DNA of 64,000 nt, from contig JAFTZM010000005.1 in NCBI GenBank assembly GCA_017464525.1, forward strand, positions 1 through 64,000, read 5' to 3'. The notes below the pieces were generated by a model. It saw only the letters and a list, made by a program, of their open reading frames with translations, had not been told where the DNA came from and did not search any database. Origin of the DNA: Clostridia bacterium (lineage in GTDB: Bacteria > Bacillota > Clostridia > Oscillospirales > QAKW01). Positions 1 through 8,943 of the stretch are shown piece by piece (the first letter of the stretch is position 1; each line of letters opens with the position of its first letter). Position numbers and translations under genes: made by a program.

Positions 1-5
1 AGCAA

Positions 6-365
6 ATGGGAAGACCAAAGGGTGGAACCAATAAAAGTCATAGCAAGGAAGAAAAACTTGCATTAGTAAAGCGAAATTTAAAAGGAGAAACACTTACAAG
101 TTTGGAGCGAGAAACCGGGATAAACAATTCTTTAATTTGCAAATGGACAAAGCAATATTTAGAGGGTGGCGAAGCTGCACTTGTTAACAAGCGCAAGCCC
201 GGTAATCCGCTTGCTAAATATACTCGAAAGAAAGAACTTACGCCCACAGAACAATTGGAGTATAAGGTTGCTTTGCTTGAACGTGAGTTGCTAAAAAAAG
301 ATGGAGAGATCGTACGGCTAAAAAAATCCATAGAACTCGAAAGGGGCGATGCCAGAAAAAAGTGA
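6..365 (+). CDS. IS3-family transposase OrfA (helix-turn-helix)
   Basis: A 119-residue basic protein. Residues about 14-60 form the helix-turn-helix that binds IS ends in this family (motif LERETGINNSLICKW). The C-terminal part (about 83-118) is a charged, leucine-containing helix typical of the OrfA dimerisation region. The gene ends in the run AAAAAAG at 356-362, the classic A-AAA-AAG slippery heptamer for programmed -1 frameshifting into orfB, whose frame opens at 362. The ATG at 6 is only five bases from the window edge, so no ribosome binding site can be judged. The length is normal for the family. Confidence 0.85.
   Translation: MGRPKGGTNKSHSKEEKLALVKRNLKGETLTSLERETGINNSLICKWTKQYLEGGEAALVNKRKPGNPLAKYTRKKELTPTEQLEYKVALLERELLKKDGEIVRLKKSIELERGDARKK
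356..362 (+). other. Programmed -1 frameshift site of the IS (A6G)
   Basis: Six A residues followed by G lie across the last codons of orfA, read aga-aaa-aag-tga. A -1 slip gives aaa-aaa-gtg and enters the orfB frame. In IS3 elements this site produces the OrfAB fusion transposase. Assignment is by sequence and position only. Confidence 0.7.
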
Positions 366-1233
366 TTCAACAAATATATGTGTGTATAGAAAGAGAGTGT
401 GAACGACATGCTGTCAAAGAACTTTGCGAAATTTATGAGGTCTCTCGATCTGGCTATTACAAGTGGCTAAAACGAAAAGGAACATTGAATCGTTATGAGC
501 AATGGCAACAAGAATTAGATTATTATGTAACAGATATTCATCGGCATTTTCCATCGCAAGGATACAGAAGCATAGCAGACACCTTGTTAAACCAATACGG
601 TTGGGTTGTTTCAGATCTTTCTGTTTACAAATCCTGAAAAGAGTAGGAATTAAAGGGTTCGTAAGAAAACAAAAATGCCCGGCCCATACGGGATCCGAGC
701 ACAACAGATTTCCTAATATTTTAAACAGAGAGTTTGATTCAGATGAACCCATGAAAAAAATCGTTACTGATGTTACTTATATTAAAAACAAGGGAAAATG
801 GTACTATTTGGCCTGTTATCTGGATCTGTTCAATAACGAGATTCTTGATTGGGAATTGAGCAACACTTTTGACAACCTCCTTGTAATGAGGCCCGCAAGA
901 AGAATACTCGAAAAAAGAAAGAGCACCGGCACCCAAATCCTTTTGCACAGCGACCAGGGTGTCCAGTACTCATCCGCAGGTTATTGTAACCTGCTTAAAT
1001 CTTACAACATTATTCAGAGTATGTCAAGAGCCGGAACTCCAAGAGATAATGCAGTAATGGAATCTTTTTTCGGAAGATTTAAGGACGTTATGTCATCGCA
1101 CTTCCAATATTGGAAGTGCGATGACATCCAAAAGGTGGTCGCAGATACCGTCTACTATTTCGATTACATAAGACCTGTTCGTAAATTAAATAGAAAACCG
1201 CCAGTCCAATACAGGATTGAACTGGCAGTTTGA
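362..1233 (+). pseudogene. IS3-family transposase OrfB (DDE integrase), frameshifted
   Basis: The integrase subunit of an IS3 transposase, split over two frames. The first part (362-637) carries the N-terminal HTH_21-like segment (SRSGYYKW) and stops at a TGA at 635. The rest continues in another frame from 631 (ILKRVGIKGF) to 1233 and holds the DDE core: D in VTDVTYI, D in LHSDQGVQYS and E in MESFFGRF. The break fits loss of one A from a run at 628-631. All catalytic residues are otherwise present, so the inactivation looks recent. A sequencing error in the A-run would give the same picture. Confidence 0.8.
1090..1127 (+). repeat. 38-bp perfect palindrome inside transposase orfB
   Basis: Two 19-base arms (atgtcatcgcacttccaat and its exact reverse complement) abut without a spacer inside the DDE domain coding region, just after the catalytic E motif. 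They encode the residues MSSHFQYWKCDD region, where other IS3 transposases have no need for dyad symmetry. Confidence 0.9.
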
Positions 1234-1430
1234 TTCTTTCTTTTTTTGTGTCTACAAACTATTGACTATTTCAACGTTTGTTGCTCTGTTTTTTGTTTGG
1301 CGGGCAGACTCTAGTCCCTTTAGGAAGTTTAGGACCCGCTTGTTAAATTTTTTGTATTCGAGTTTAATAGATCGTTTTATGTAAATTTGTGTTAAATTTT
1401 CTCTTTCCCCTTTATTTTAAATAATATATA

Positions 1431-1439
1431 TGCTATAAT
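1431..1439 (+). promoter_or_regulatory. Extended -10 promoter for ruvC operon
   Basis: TGCTATAAT is an extended -10 element (TGnTATAAT). The -35 region at 1411-1416 (tttatt) is poor, which extended -10 promoters tolerate. It lies 33 bases before the ruvC ATG. Confidence 0.6.
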
Positions 1440-1471
1440 ATAGTGAAATATTAAATGGAGTAGTATGTTCA

Positions 1472-1966
1472 ATGGTCATTTTAGGGATCGATCCCGGCTA
1501 TGCTACTATCGGTTACGGGGTCATTGAATATTATCGTGGGCGGTTTCGGGTGCTGGATTACGGCGCCGTGACCACCCCTGCAGGGCTGGATTTTCCCAGC
1601 CGGCTGCAGATCATCTATGAAGGGATCACCGAGCTTTGCGACCGGTTTAAGCCGGATTGCATGTCGGTGGAGGAACTTTTCTTCAATACCAACATCACCA
1701 CCGGCATTCAGGTGGGGCACGCCCGGGGCGTGATCCTGCTGGCCGGGCACCAGAAGGGTGTGGAGATGTTTGAATACACCCCCTTGCAGGTCAAGCAGAG
1801 TGTGGTAGGCTACGGCAGAGCCGAAAAGAAGCAGGTGATGGAGATGACCCGCCAGCTGCTGGGGCTGGAGCGGATCCCCCGCCCGGACGATGCTGCCGAT
1901 GCGTTGGCGCTGGCTATCTGCCATGCCCATAGCGCAAAATCTAATCTACTGAAGGTGAATTTATGA
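1472..1966 (+). CDS. ruvC: Crossover junction endodeoxyribonuclease RuvC
   Basis: Resolves Holliday junctions made in homologous recombination by paired nicks, working with RuvAB. The protein has 164 residues, the usual length. The acidic active site is complete: D7 in GIDPG, E67 in SVEELF, and D140 and D143 in RPDDAADALA. The ATG at 1472 follows GGAG at 1457-1460 with 11 bases between, slightly long, but it gives the exact family N-terminus. The stop overlaps the ruvA start by four bases (ATGA), so translation is coupled. It is the first gene of a long plus-strand operon-like run. Confidence 0.97.
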   Translation: MVILGIDPGYATIGYGVIEYYRGRFRVLDYGAVTTPAGLDFPSRLQIIYEGITELCDRFKPDCMSVEELFFNTNITTGIQVGHARGVILLAGHQKGVEMFEYTPLQVKQSVVGYGRAEKKQVMEMTRQLLGLERIPRPDDAADALALAICHAHSAKSNLLKVNL

Positions 1967-2562
1967 TCGCATCATTAAGAGGAACTATTCTGGAAAAAAC
2001 CGGCGAATATGTCGTGATCGAGTGCGGCGGCGTGGGCTTTCGTGCGCTCCTTTCCCGCCATGGGCTGGATCAGCTGAAGGCAGCCGGGGAAGAGGCTTTT
2101 ATTCATATTCATATGGCTGTCCGGGAGGATGCTATGGAGCTTTACGGCTTTCCTGATCCCGAGGAACGGGATTGCTTCCGGATGATCACCGCTGTTTCGG
2201 GCATCGGCCCTAAGGGAGCGTTGGCCATCCTTTCCGAGCTGACCCCCGATGAATTGGCCGCCAGCGTGCTGATGGGGGATAAGGCCAATATTACCCGTGC
2301 CAAGGGCGTGGGCCCCAAGGCAGCCGAGCGCCTGGTGCTGGAACTGAAGGATAAATTCAAGGGGATGTCCTCCGTTCATGTCAATACGGCTGCGTCTACC
2401 CCCGTGCAGGGTACCGCCTCCAAGAGCCTGGAGATCATCGAGGCCTTGATGGCGCTGGGCTTCACGCAGCCGGAGGCCAAGCACGCATTGAACGGCCTGG
2501 ATCTGGAAAAATTGACCGTCGAACAGGCCATAACCCAAGCTTTGAAAGGATTTAGCCAATGA
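1963..2562 (+). CDS. ruvA: Holliday junction branch migration protein RuvA
   Basis: Tetrameric DNA-binding subunit that clamps the Holliday junction and recruits RuvB. The 199 residues show the N-terminal OB-fold ([12 protein letters not shown]), the tandem helix-hairpin-helix region (about 70-140, with [14 protein letters not shown] and [14 protein letters not shown]) and the small C-terminal RuvB-binding domain that begins near 150 ([13 protein letters not shown]). GAAGGTG upstream of the ATG serves as ribosome binding site. It overlaps ruvC and ruvB by four bases each. Nothing is missing. Confidence 0.97.
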   Translation: MIASLRGTILEKTGEYVVIECGGVGFRALLSRHGLDQLKAAGEEAFIHIHMAVREDAMELYGFPDPEERDCFRMITAVSGIGPKGALAILSELTPDELAASVLMGDKANITRAKGVGPKAAERLVLELKDKFKGMSSVHVNTAASTPVQGTASKSLEIIEALMALGFTQPEAKHALNGLDLEKLTVEQAITQALKGFSQ

Positions 2563-3602
2563 TCGAAAGTGATTTTGATTTTGAAAACCGTGTCGTTTCC
2601 ACCACCTTCGGGGCGGAGGACGGCGAAATAGAGGAATCCCTCCGCCCTCGGAAAATGGAGGATTATGTGGGGCAGACCAAGGCCAAGGAAAACCTGAAGG
2701 TTTTTATTGAGGCCGCCAAGGGGCGGGGCGAAAGCCTGGACCATTGCCTGCTTTATGGGCCTCCGGGGCTGGGAAAGACCACCCTTGCCGGTATTATTGC
2801 CAACGAGATGGGGGTCAATCTGCGGATCACCTCCGGCCCCGCCATTGAAAAGCCCGGCGATCTGGCTTCTTTGATCACCAATCTTCAGCCAGGCGATGTG
2901 CTGTTTATCGATGAGATCCACCGCCTTTCCCGGGCAGTGGAAGAGGTGCTGTATCCTGCTATGGAGGACTATGCGGTGGATATTATCATCGGCAAAGGGC
3001 CCTCTGCCCGTAGTATCCGTTTGGATCTGCCCCGCTTCACCCTGATCGGCGCCACCACCCGGGCCGGCCAGATCTCTGCGCCTTTGCGGGATCGCTTTGG
3101 GGTGCTTAGCCGCCTGGAACTGTATAAACCGGAGGAGCTGCGGGATATCGTGCTGCGGTCTGCCGGTATTTTGGGGATCCCGGTGGATCCGGAGGGTGCC
3201 ATGGAGATCGCTAAGCGTTCCCGGGGTACTCCCCGGATTGTAAACCGCTTGCTGAAGCGGGTGCGGGATTTCGCAGAGGTGAAGGGCAACGGAATCATCA
3301 CCCGTGAGATTGCCGATATGGCACTGCAGGCGCTGGAGATCGACCATCTGGGGCTGGATGCCATCGACCGCCGGATGCTGGAAAGTATTATTCTGAACTT
3401 CGGCGGCGGTCCGGTGGGGCTGGAGACCCTGGCTGCCACCATCGGGGAGGAAGCGGTGACGCTGGAGGACGTTTATGAGCCTTATCTTTTGCAGATCGGC
3501 TTTTTGTCCCGTACACCCCGGGGACGTACGGTTACCCCCAACGCCTATAAGCATCTGGGGCTGAAGCCGTTAAATGAACAATTAAGCTTTGAGGAGCAAT
3601 AA
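2559..3602 (+). CDS. ruvB: Holliday junction DNA helicase RuvB
   Basis: AAA+ motor of the RuvAB branch-migration complex. Of 347 residues, Walker A is GPPGLGKT at about 67-74, Walker B is VLFIDEIHR near 110, and the sensor/arginine-finger segment GATTRAG follows. The C-terminal winged-helix DNA-binding domain ends in SFEEQ. The length matches the family. The start overlaps the ruvA stop (ATGA). The order ruvC-ruvA-ruvB with four-base overlaps indicates one translationally coupled unit. Confidence 0.98.
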   Translation: MIESDFDFENRVVSTTFGAEDGEIEESLRPRKMEDYVGQTKAKENLKVFIEAAKGRGESLDHCLLYGPPGLGKTTLAGIIANEMGVNLRITSGPAIEKPGDLASLITNLQPGDVLFIDEIHRLSRAVEEVLYPAMEDYAVDIIIGKGPSARSIRLDLPRFTLIGATTRAGQISAPLRDRFGVLSRLELYKPEELRDIVLRSAGILGIPVDPEGAMEIAKRSRGTPRIVNRLLKRVRDFAEVKGNGIITREIADMALQALEIDHLGLDAIDRRMLESIILNFGGGPVGLETLAATIGEEAVTLEDVYEPYLLQIGFLSRTPRGRTVTPNAYKHLGLKPLNEQLSFEEQ

Positions 3603-3604
3603 CA

Positions 3605-4468
3605 ATGTGGATCGCAGATCAATGGAAAGATTATGAATTGCTGGATACCTCCGGCGGGGATCGCCTGGAGCGGTGGGGAAACTATATTTTGGTGCGCCCC
3701 GACCCTCAGGCCATCTGGCAAAGTGATAAAAAGCGGGCGGAGTGGAAAAAGCCCAACGCTGTTTACCGCCGTTCCAACAGCGGAGGCGGGCATTGGGATA
3801 TCTATCATCTGCCCGATAGCTGGAAGATCAATTATAAAGATCTGACCTTCCAGATCAAGCCCATGAACTTCAAGCACACCGGGATCTTCCCGGAGCAGGC
3901 TGTCAACTGGGATTTTATGCGTAACCTGATCGAAAAAGCGGATCGCCCCATTAAGGTTCTGAACCTTTTTGCCTATACCGGCGGTGCCACTATGGCTTGC
4001 GCTAAGGCAGGAGCCTCGGTGGTGCACGTGGATGCCTCTAAGGGGATGGTGCAGTGGGCCAAGGAAAATGCTGTGCTTTGTGGCTTAGCCGACCGTCCCA
4101 TCCGCTATCTGGTGGATGACTGCATGAAGTTTGTGGAGCGTGAGATCCGCCGTGGAAATGTATACGACGGCATCGTGATGGATCCTCCTTCCTATGGGCG
4201 TGGCCCGGGTGGGGAGGTATGGCAGCTGGAGGATACCCTCTATCCCTTTATGACCCGGGTGATGCAGCTGCTTTCGCCGGATCCCTTATTCTTTATTCTG
4301 AATTCTTATTCTACCGGCCTTTCGGCGTCGGTGATGGAATATCTTCTACGGCTGACTATGCCTGAGGGCGTGGGCGGCCGGTATGAAAGCGGCGAGATCG
4401 GATTACGTACTGCATCGGGGATGAGCTTCCCCTCCGGCTCGGTCGCACGTTGGTTCTCGGAGGCTTAA
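3605..4468 (+). CDS. Class I SAM-dependent methyltransferase (RlmI/RlmK-like)
   Basis: A predicted RNA methyltransferase of 287 residues. The Rossmann SAM site is VLNLFAYTGGATMACAKAG at about 118-136, followed by the acidic motif VVHVDASKG. The catalytic motif IVMDPPSYGRG is typical of the Methyltrans_SAM group related to the 23S rRNA cytosine methyltransferase RlmI. The start follows GAGGAG at the 3' end of ruvB with an 8-base gap. It sits between ruvB and the ECF transporter genes with almost no spacing. The base modified cannot be read from the sequence. There is no PUA domain at the N-terminus, unlike RlmI, so an exact RlmI assignment is not justified. Confidence 0.8.
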   Translation: MWIADQWKDYELLDTSGGDRLERWGNYILVRPDPQAIWQSDKKRAEWKKPNAVYRRSNSGGGHWDIYHLPDSWKINYKDLTFQIKPMNFKHTGIFPEQAVNWDFMRNLIEKADRPIKVLNLFAYTGGATMACAKAGASVVHVDASKGMVQWAKENAVLCGLADRPIRYLVDDCMKFVEREIRRGNVYDGIVMDPPSYGRGPGGEVWQLEDTLYPFMTRVMQLLSPDPLFFILNSYSTGLSASVMEYLLRLTMPEGVGGRYESGEIGLRTASGMSFPSGSVARWFSEA

Positions 4469-5335
4469 ATGTCAAAGATCATTGAAGTATCACAATTGAA
4501 TTTTTCCTATCCTGTGGATGAAGGAATGGCGCCGGCTCACGCTCTTCACGATGTTTCGTTGGAGATCGAAGAAGGGGAATTTGTGGCCATTTTGGGCCAT
4601 AACGGCTGCGGAAAAAGCACCCTTGCCAAGCATTTTAACGGCATTTTGAAGGCTGATAGCGGGAGAGTGACAGTGCTGGGGCTGGATGCCTCTGATGAGA
4701 AGAATATCACGGAGATCCGCCGGAATGTGGGCATGGTGTTTCAGAATCCCGATAATCAGCTTATTGCAACTGTCGTGGATGAGGATGTAGCCTTTGCGCT
4801 GGAAAATCTGGGCGTACCCTACGACGAAATGGTCAAAAGGGTGGATGAGGCGTTGGAAATGGTGGATATGACCCGTTACCGCCATCATGCGCCCCATCGG
4901 CTCTCCGGCGGTCAGAAGCAGCGGATCGCTATTGCCGGTATTTTGGCGATGGCTCCTAAATGTATCGTTCTGGATGAGCCTACTGCCATGCTGGATCCCA
5001 AGGGACGCAGAGAGGTGATGAAGACCATTACCCGCCTTAATCGGGAGCGAGGTATCACCGTGATTTTGATCACCCATTACATGGACGAGGCGGTGCAGGC
5101 CGATCGTGTGGTCGTGATGGGGGAAGGAGAAGTGATTTTGGACGGTACCCCCAAGGAGGTATTCCAGAATGTAGGGCTGCTGCACAGCCTTTCCCTGGAC
5201 GTGCCTCAAACCGCCGAGCTGATGTTTGCCCTCCGCCAGGAGGATATTAAGGTGCCCATTGCAGTTCTCACCGAAGAGGATTGCATTGCGGAACTTGAAA
5301 AACTGTTGGGAGGTGTGACTCATGATCAAAACTGA
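4469..5335 (+). CDS. ecfA1: Energy-coupling factor transporter ATPase EcfA1
   Basis: One of two ATPases that drive the shared ECF module for vitamin or metal uptake in the cytoplasmic membrane. It has 288 residues with Walker A GHNGCGKST (about 43-51), Q-loop MVFQNPDNQL, signature LSGGQKQR, Walker B CIVLDEPTAML and the switch histidine in LITHYMDEA. GGAGG lies just before the ATG. It overlaps ecfA2 by 14 bases. The DNQL motif after the Q-loop is characteristic of EcfA1 (formerly CbiO). The matching substrate-binding S protein is not in this window, as is usual for group II ECF systems. Confidence 0.93.
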   Translation: MSKIIEVSQLNFSYPVDEGMAPAHALHDVSLEIEEGEFVAILGHNGCGKSTLAKHFNGILKADSGRVTVLGLDASDEKNITEIRRNVGMVFQNPDNQLIATVVDEDVAFALENLGVPYDEMVKRVDEALEMVDMTRYRHHAPHRLSGGQKQRIAIAGILAMAPKCIVLDEPTAMLDPKGRREVMKTITRLNRERGITVILITHYMDEAVQADRVVVMGEGEVILDGTPKEVFQNVGLLHSLSLDVPQTAELMFALRQEDIKVPIAVLTEEDCIAELEKLLGGVTHDQN

Positions 5336-6188
5336 GCATCTTTCCCATGCCTATGGCGTGGGAACTCCCTTTGAAACGGCCGCCATCGAGGATGTGAATA
5401 TCCATATCGAAAAGGGCGATTATGTGGGGATCATCGGCCATACCGGCTCGGGAAAAAGTACCTTGATCTCCCATTTCAACGCCATCCTTAAGCCCACCTC
5501 CGGCCGGATTCTGATCGATGGCCGGGACCTTTGGGATGCGGATAAAAAGACCAGGATCCAGACCCGCTTTGATGTGGGGTTGGTGTTCCAATATCCGGAA
5601 TATCAACTTTTTGAGGAGACGGTCTATAAGGATATCGCCTTCGGTCCTAAAAATATGGGGCTTTCTGCGGCAGAGATCGAAAAAAGGGTGGAAAAGGCCA
5701 TTCATTTTGTGGGGCTCAAGCCCTCGGTTCTGGAAAAATCTCCCTTTGATCTTTCCGGCGGGCAGAAACGCCGGGTGGCCATTGCCGGGGTCATGGCCTT
5801 ACAGCCCAAGGTGCTGATCCTGGATGAGCCTGCCGCCGGGCTGGATCCCCGGGGCAGAGATGAGATCCTCAGCCGGATCCGGGATTATCATAAGGAAACC
5901 AAAAGCACCGTTCTGCTGGTCTCCCATTCCATGGAGGATATTAGCCGGAATGCCAATTCCATTCTGGTGATGAATAAAGGCAGATGCGCTATGCACGCCT
6001 CGGTTCCCGAAGTCTTTGAACACGCCGATGAGCTGGTGCAGATGGGGCTGGATGTTCCTAAGATCACCCGAGTTTTTATTTCCCTGCAGGAAAAGGGCTA
6101 TCCGGTTTCCCGCAATGTTTATACTGTGGAGCAGGGCAAGGCAGAGCTGATGCGTCTGTTGCAGAAGGGTGGTGATCAGAATGCTTAA
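5322..6188 (+). CDS. ecfA2: Energy-coupling factor transporter ATPase EcfA2
   Basis: Second ATPase of the ECF module, 288 residues. Walker A is GHTGSGKST, the Q-loop is VFQYPEYQLFEETV (the group motif of EcfA2), the signature is LSGGQKRR, Walker B is VLILDEPAAGLD and the switch is LVSHSME. The ATG follows GGGAGGTG. It overlaps ecfA1 by 14 bases and ecfT by 8, so the three subunits are translationally coupled. It pairs with EcfA1 to form the heterodimeric ATPase that EcfT couples to exchangeable S components. Confidence 0.93.
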   Translation: MIKTEHLSHAYGVGTPFETAAIEDVNIHIEKGDYVGIIGHTGSGKSTLISHFNAILKPTSGRILIDGRDLWDADKKTRIQTRFDVGLVFQYPEYQLFEETVYKDIAFGPKNMGLSAAEIEKRVEKAIHFVGLKPSVLEKSPFDLSGGQKRRVAIAGVMALQPKVLILDEPAAGLDPRGRDEILSRIRDYHKETKSTVLLVSHSMEDISRNANSILVMNKGRCAMHASVPEVFEHADELVQMGLDVPKITRVFISLQEKGYPVSRNVYTVEQGKAELMRLLQKGGDQNA

Positions 6189-6984
6189 GGATATTACCAT
6201 CGGCCAATATTTCCCGGGAAAATCCTTCATGCATCGGCTGGATCCCCGCATGAAGCTGTTGCTTACGGTTTTGTATGTGGTTTCTCTTTTCTTGGTGCCC
6301 GATTTTTGGGGATTCCTGGTGATCGGCGCTGTAATCGCTCTGGTGGTTGCCTCCTCCGGGGTTTCTTTGAAGGTGGTGTTTCGGGGGCTGAAGCCTTTGA
6401 TGTTTATTATAATCTTTACCGCCTTCTTTAATATTCTGTATGGCGGCGGGGAGCCTCTTTTCCCCAATATATCCTGGTTGGCATGGATCAAAACAGAGGG
6501 TGTCCGCAATGCGTTGTTTATGATCATTCGCATTATTCTTTTGATCATGGGTACCTCTTATCTCACCTATACCACCAGCCCTGTCATGCTTACAGATGCC
6601 ATGGAGCGGATCTTTCGCCCCTTGAAGGTGCTTCATTTTCCGGTGCATGAGCTGGCGATGATGATGACCATTGCCTTGCGGTTTATCCCGACCCTGATCG
6701 ATGAGACCGATAAGATCATCAATGCCCAGAAGGCGAGAGGGGCGGATTTTGAAACCGGCAATATCATCCGCCGTGCCAAGGCGCTGATCCCCATTCTGAT
6801 CCCTCTGCTGATCTCTGCCTTCCGCAGAGCGGAGGAACTGGCAGACGCCATGGAGTGCCGTTGCTATCAGGGCGGCGAGGGCAGAACCCGCTATAAGGTT
6901 TATTCCTTCAGCTGGCGAGATTGGGCGGCTCTGGGCATCATGCTGTTGGCCATGGCTACCATCATTCTTTTCATGATTTTCTGA
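6181..6984 (+). CDS. ecfT: Energy-coupling factor transporter transmembrane protein EcfT
   Basis: Membrane scaffold of the ECF transporter, 267 residues with several hydrophobic segments (starting LLLTVLYVVSLFLV and GFLVIGAVIALVV). The two conserved coupling motifs of EcfT are present as KARGADF near 180 and RRAEELADAMECRCY near 220; they contact the two ATPases. The ATG at 6181 is chosen because AGGGTGGTG lies just upstream; an in-frame GTG four codons earlier lacks a better site. The ecfA1-ecfA2-ecfT-truA order is the standard Firmicutes arrangement. Confidence 0.93.
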   Translation: MLKDITIGQYFPGKSFMHRLDPRMKLLLTVLYVVSLFLVPDFWGFLVIGAVIALVVASSGVSLKVVFRGLKPLMFIIIFTAFFNILYGGGEPLFPNISWLAWIKTEGVRNALFMIIRIILLIMGTSYLTYTTSPVMLTDAMERIFRPLKVLHFPVHELAMMMTIALRFIPTLIDETDKIINAQKARGADFETGNIIRRAKALIPILIPLLISAFRRAEELADAMECRCYQGGEGRTRYKVYSFSWRDWAALGIMLLAMATIILFMIF

Positions 6985-6992
6985 GGTGATCA

Positions 6993-7760
6993 ATGTCCCA
7001 AAAACTGCTGTTGAAAATTCGATATAATGGCGCAGCCTTTGTGGGCTGGCAGGTGCAGAAGAATGGCAAAGCTGTTCAGGAGCAGATGCAGGATGCCATC
7101 GAAGCTATTTACGGAACCCGTGTGGGGGTTACCGGCTGCAGCCGTACCGATAGCGGGGTTCATGCCATGGAGTATTGCCTTTGCTTTGATCCGCCTCGCG
7201 CCATGGAGATGAAGCGGATCCCCTTTGCTCTTAATTCTGTTTTGCCGGATAGTATCAGCGTTCTTTCCTGCCAAGAGGTTCCCGCAGATTTCCACCCCCG
7301 GTATCATGCGGTGGCCAAGGAATATATCTATCGCTTTTATGATGGCTTTGCCCCGGATCCCTTTAAAAACGGGCTGGCTTTTCATGAACGAAAGGGTCTG
7401 GATGCAGGATTGATGGATCGGGCTGCTAAGCACTTTTTGGGAACCCATGATTTTAAGGCTTTTATGTCCACCGGCTCCAAGATCGAGGATACGGTGCGTA
7501 CCATCTATTACAGTAAGGTGGAGCGTGTGGGTAACGACGTGACTTTTCGGGTGGTAGGGGACGGATTTCTTTACAATATGGTAAGGATCATGGCCGGGAC
7601 TCTGCTCTTTGTTTCCATGGGTCGCATCCCTGAAGAGGCTCTGCCGGCTATCATTGAACAAGGAGACCGTGCTGCTTGCGGCAAGACGATGCCGGCCTAC
7701 GGATTATATTTGAATAAGGTTTATTACGATCGGGAGGAGGTGCCCCATGAGCGAACATGA
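6993..7760 (+). CDS. truA: tRNA pseudouridine(38-40) synthase TruA
   Basis: Isomerises uridines 38-40 in the tRNA anticodon arm. The 255 residues contain the catalytic aspartate D53 in GCSRTDSGVHA, and the usual C-terminal segment with DGFLYNMVRIMAGTL. GAGGTGAT precedes the ATG. It follows ecfT by eight bases and overlaps the next gene by 14 bases. Position directly after ecfT is a widely conserved arrangement in Firmicutes. Confidence 0.96.
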   Translation: MSQKLLLKIRYNGAAFVGWQVQKNGKAVQEQMQDAIEAIYGTRVGVTGCSRTDSGVHAMEYCLCFDPPRAMEMKRIPFALNSVLPDSISVLSCQEVPADFHPRYHAVAKEYIYRFYDGFAPDPFKNGLAFHERKGLDAGLMDRAAKHFLGTHDFKAFMSTGSKIEDTVRTIYYSKVERVGNDVTFRVVGDGFLYNMVRIMAGTLLFVSMGRIPEEALPAIIEQGDRAACGKTMPAYGLYLNKVYYDREEVPHERT

Positions 7761-8928
7761 AGAATATTTAGAGGAGCAGGAGGACCGAAAGGAAAAGCGT
7801 CAGTCTTCCACAATAAAATATGTCCGTTACCTGCTGTTGCTGGTGATGGTCATGGTGGCGCTGATCTTTCTTTTTGCCAACCGGGAGCAGATCAACGGTG
7901 ATAATTTTCGCCGGTTGGTCGCTAAGCTGAATATCGGCCTTGCTGTTTCGGATTCCGAAAACGGAGAGGTACATTTTGATACCGTCAGCGGCGGCGAAAC
8001 GGTGGTTTATAAGGACGGTTTTGCCCATGCTACGGTGGAAAAGCTGATCATAACCGATAAAAACGGCACAGAATTTCAAAATATTCAGCTGGGCTTCCGT
8101 AAACCGGTGCTTTCTGCCAACAGCCGCTATGTGCTGGCCTACGATAGCGGCGGCAATGGACTGATGGTGACCGATTCCTTCTCTGTTTTGTTTGAGACCA
8201 CCATGGACGATCCCATCATCACCGCCAAGATGAACCATAATGGCAGCATCGCTGTGGTAACAGAAGGGGATGGGTATCTTTCCAAGGTCTACGTTTTTGA
8301 TTCATCCTTTAAGGAGATCTACCGCTACAGCAGCCTCAACCGCTATATTTTGGATGCTGCGGTTTCAGAGAATAATAAGGCGCTGGCTGTTTCTGCCATG
8401 AATATCGAAGGCGCCGATATTGTTCCTGAAATTTTGTACTTCAAGCTCAGCAAGGAAGAGGTGCAATGGAAGGCAGCCTTTGGGGAGGAGCCTTGTGTGC
8501 GGATCGCCATGAAGGAGAACGGAACGGTTTGCGGCCTCTTCAGTTGGGGAATGGTTTCCTTAAATTCCAAGGGGGAGGAAATCGGCCGTTATCAGCTGGA
8601 TAATCAGGTGATCCAATGCTATTCCCTGGAGGATGAGGACTACAATGTGTTCGTGGTCTCTGCCGCTGAAAACGGCGACGGTAATGTGGTGATCTGTGAT
8701 GAAAAAGGGGCTGTAAAAGAAACAATACAGCTGGATTATTATGCCACCCGCCTGGATTACTGTGACGGCCGTATCGCTGTGTTGGGCAATCAAAAGAGCG
8801 CTGTATACAGCAGCGGCGGCAAGCTCCTTTGGGAGGACGCTCCTGAGCGGGCAAACGATATTGCCTTTATGGGCAAAAATGCAGTTGTTGTCGTAAGCGA
8901 AACAAAATGTGTATATAATGGAATTTGA
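7747..8928 (+). CDS. DUF5711-like membrane-anchored protein
   Basis: A 393-residue protein with a charged N-terminus (EEYLEEQEDRKEKRQ), one membrane segment at about 27-44 (LLLLVMVMVALIFLF) and a long extracytoplasmic part with repeated beta-strand-like units (for example VLAYDSGGNGLMVTD, IAVVTEGDGYLSKVYVFD), which suggests a beta-propeller. This matches clostridial proteins annotated DUF5711, recognised from memory only. Function is unknown. It is coupled to truA by a 14-base overlap and has an excellent GGAGGAGG site. The neighbouring cvpA, pgsA and protease genes hint at a cell-envelope role, which is only context. Confidence 0.75.
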   Translation: MSEHEEYLEEQEDRKEKRQSSTIKYVRYLLLLVMVMVALIFLFANREQINGDNFRRLVAKLNIGLAVSDSENGEVHFDTVSGGETVVYKDGFAHATVEKLIITDKNGTEFQNIQLGFRKPVLSANSRYVLAYDSGGNGLMVTDSFSVLFETTMDDPIITAKMNHNGSIAVVTEGDGYLSKVYVFDSSFKEIYRYSSLNRYILDAAVSENNKALAVSAMNIEGADIVPEILYFKLSKEEVQWKAAFGEEPCVRIAMKENGTVCGLFSWGMVSLNSKGEEIGRYQLDNQVIQCYSLEDEDYNVFVVSAAENGDGNVVICDEKGAVKETIQLDYYATRLDYCDGRIAVLGNQKSAVYSSGGKLLWEDAPERANDIAFMGKNAVVVVSETKCVYNGI

Positions 8929-8943
8929 TAGGAGGATTTCAAA

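Larger units (their letters stand above)
1..1273 (+). mobile_element. IS3-family insertion sequence, right-hand part
   Basis: An orfA/orfB pair with a helix-turn-helix OrfA and a DDE integrase OrfB identifies an IS3-family element. The left end lies outside the window. The right end is inferred near 1273, where the sequence after orfB (tctacaaactattgac, then tttca) looks like a terminal repeat ending in CA. It cannot be confirmed without the left inverted repeat. The orfB reading frame is broken once, so this copy is probably not autonomous. Confidence 0.75.

Noticed and set aside
2376..3554. 392-residue minus-strand open frame opposite ruvB
   Set aside because: Shadow of ruvB; no domain recognisable.
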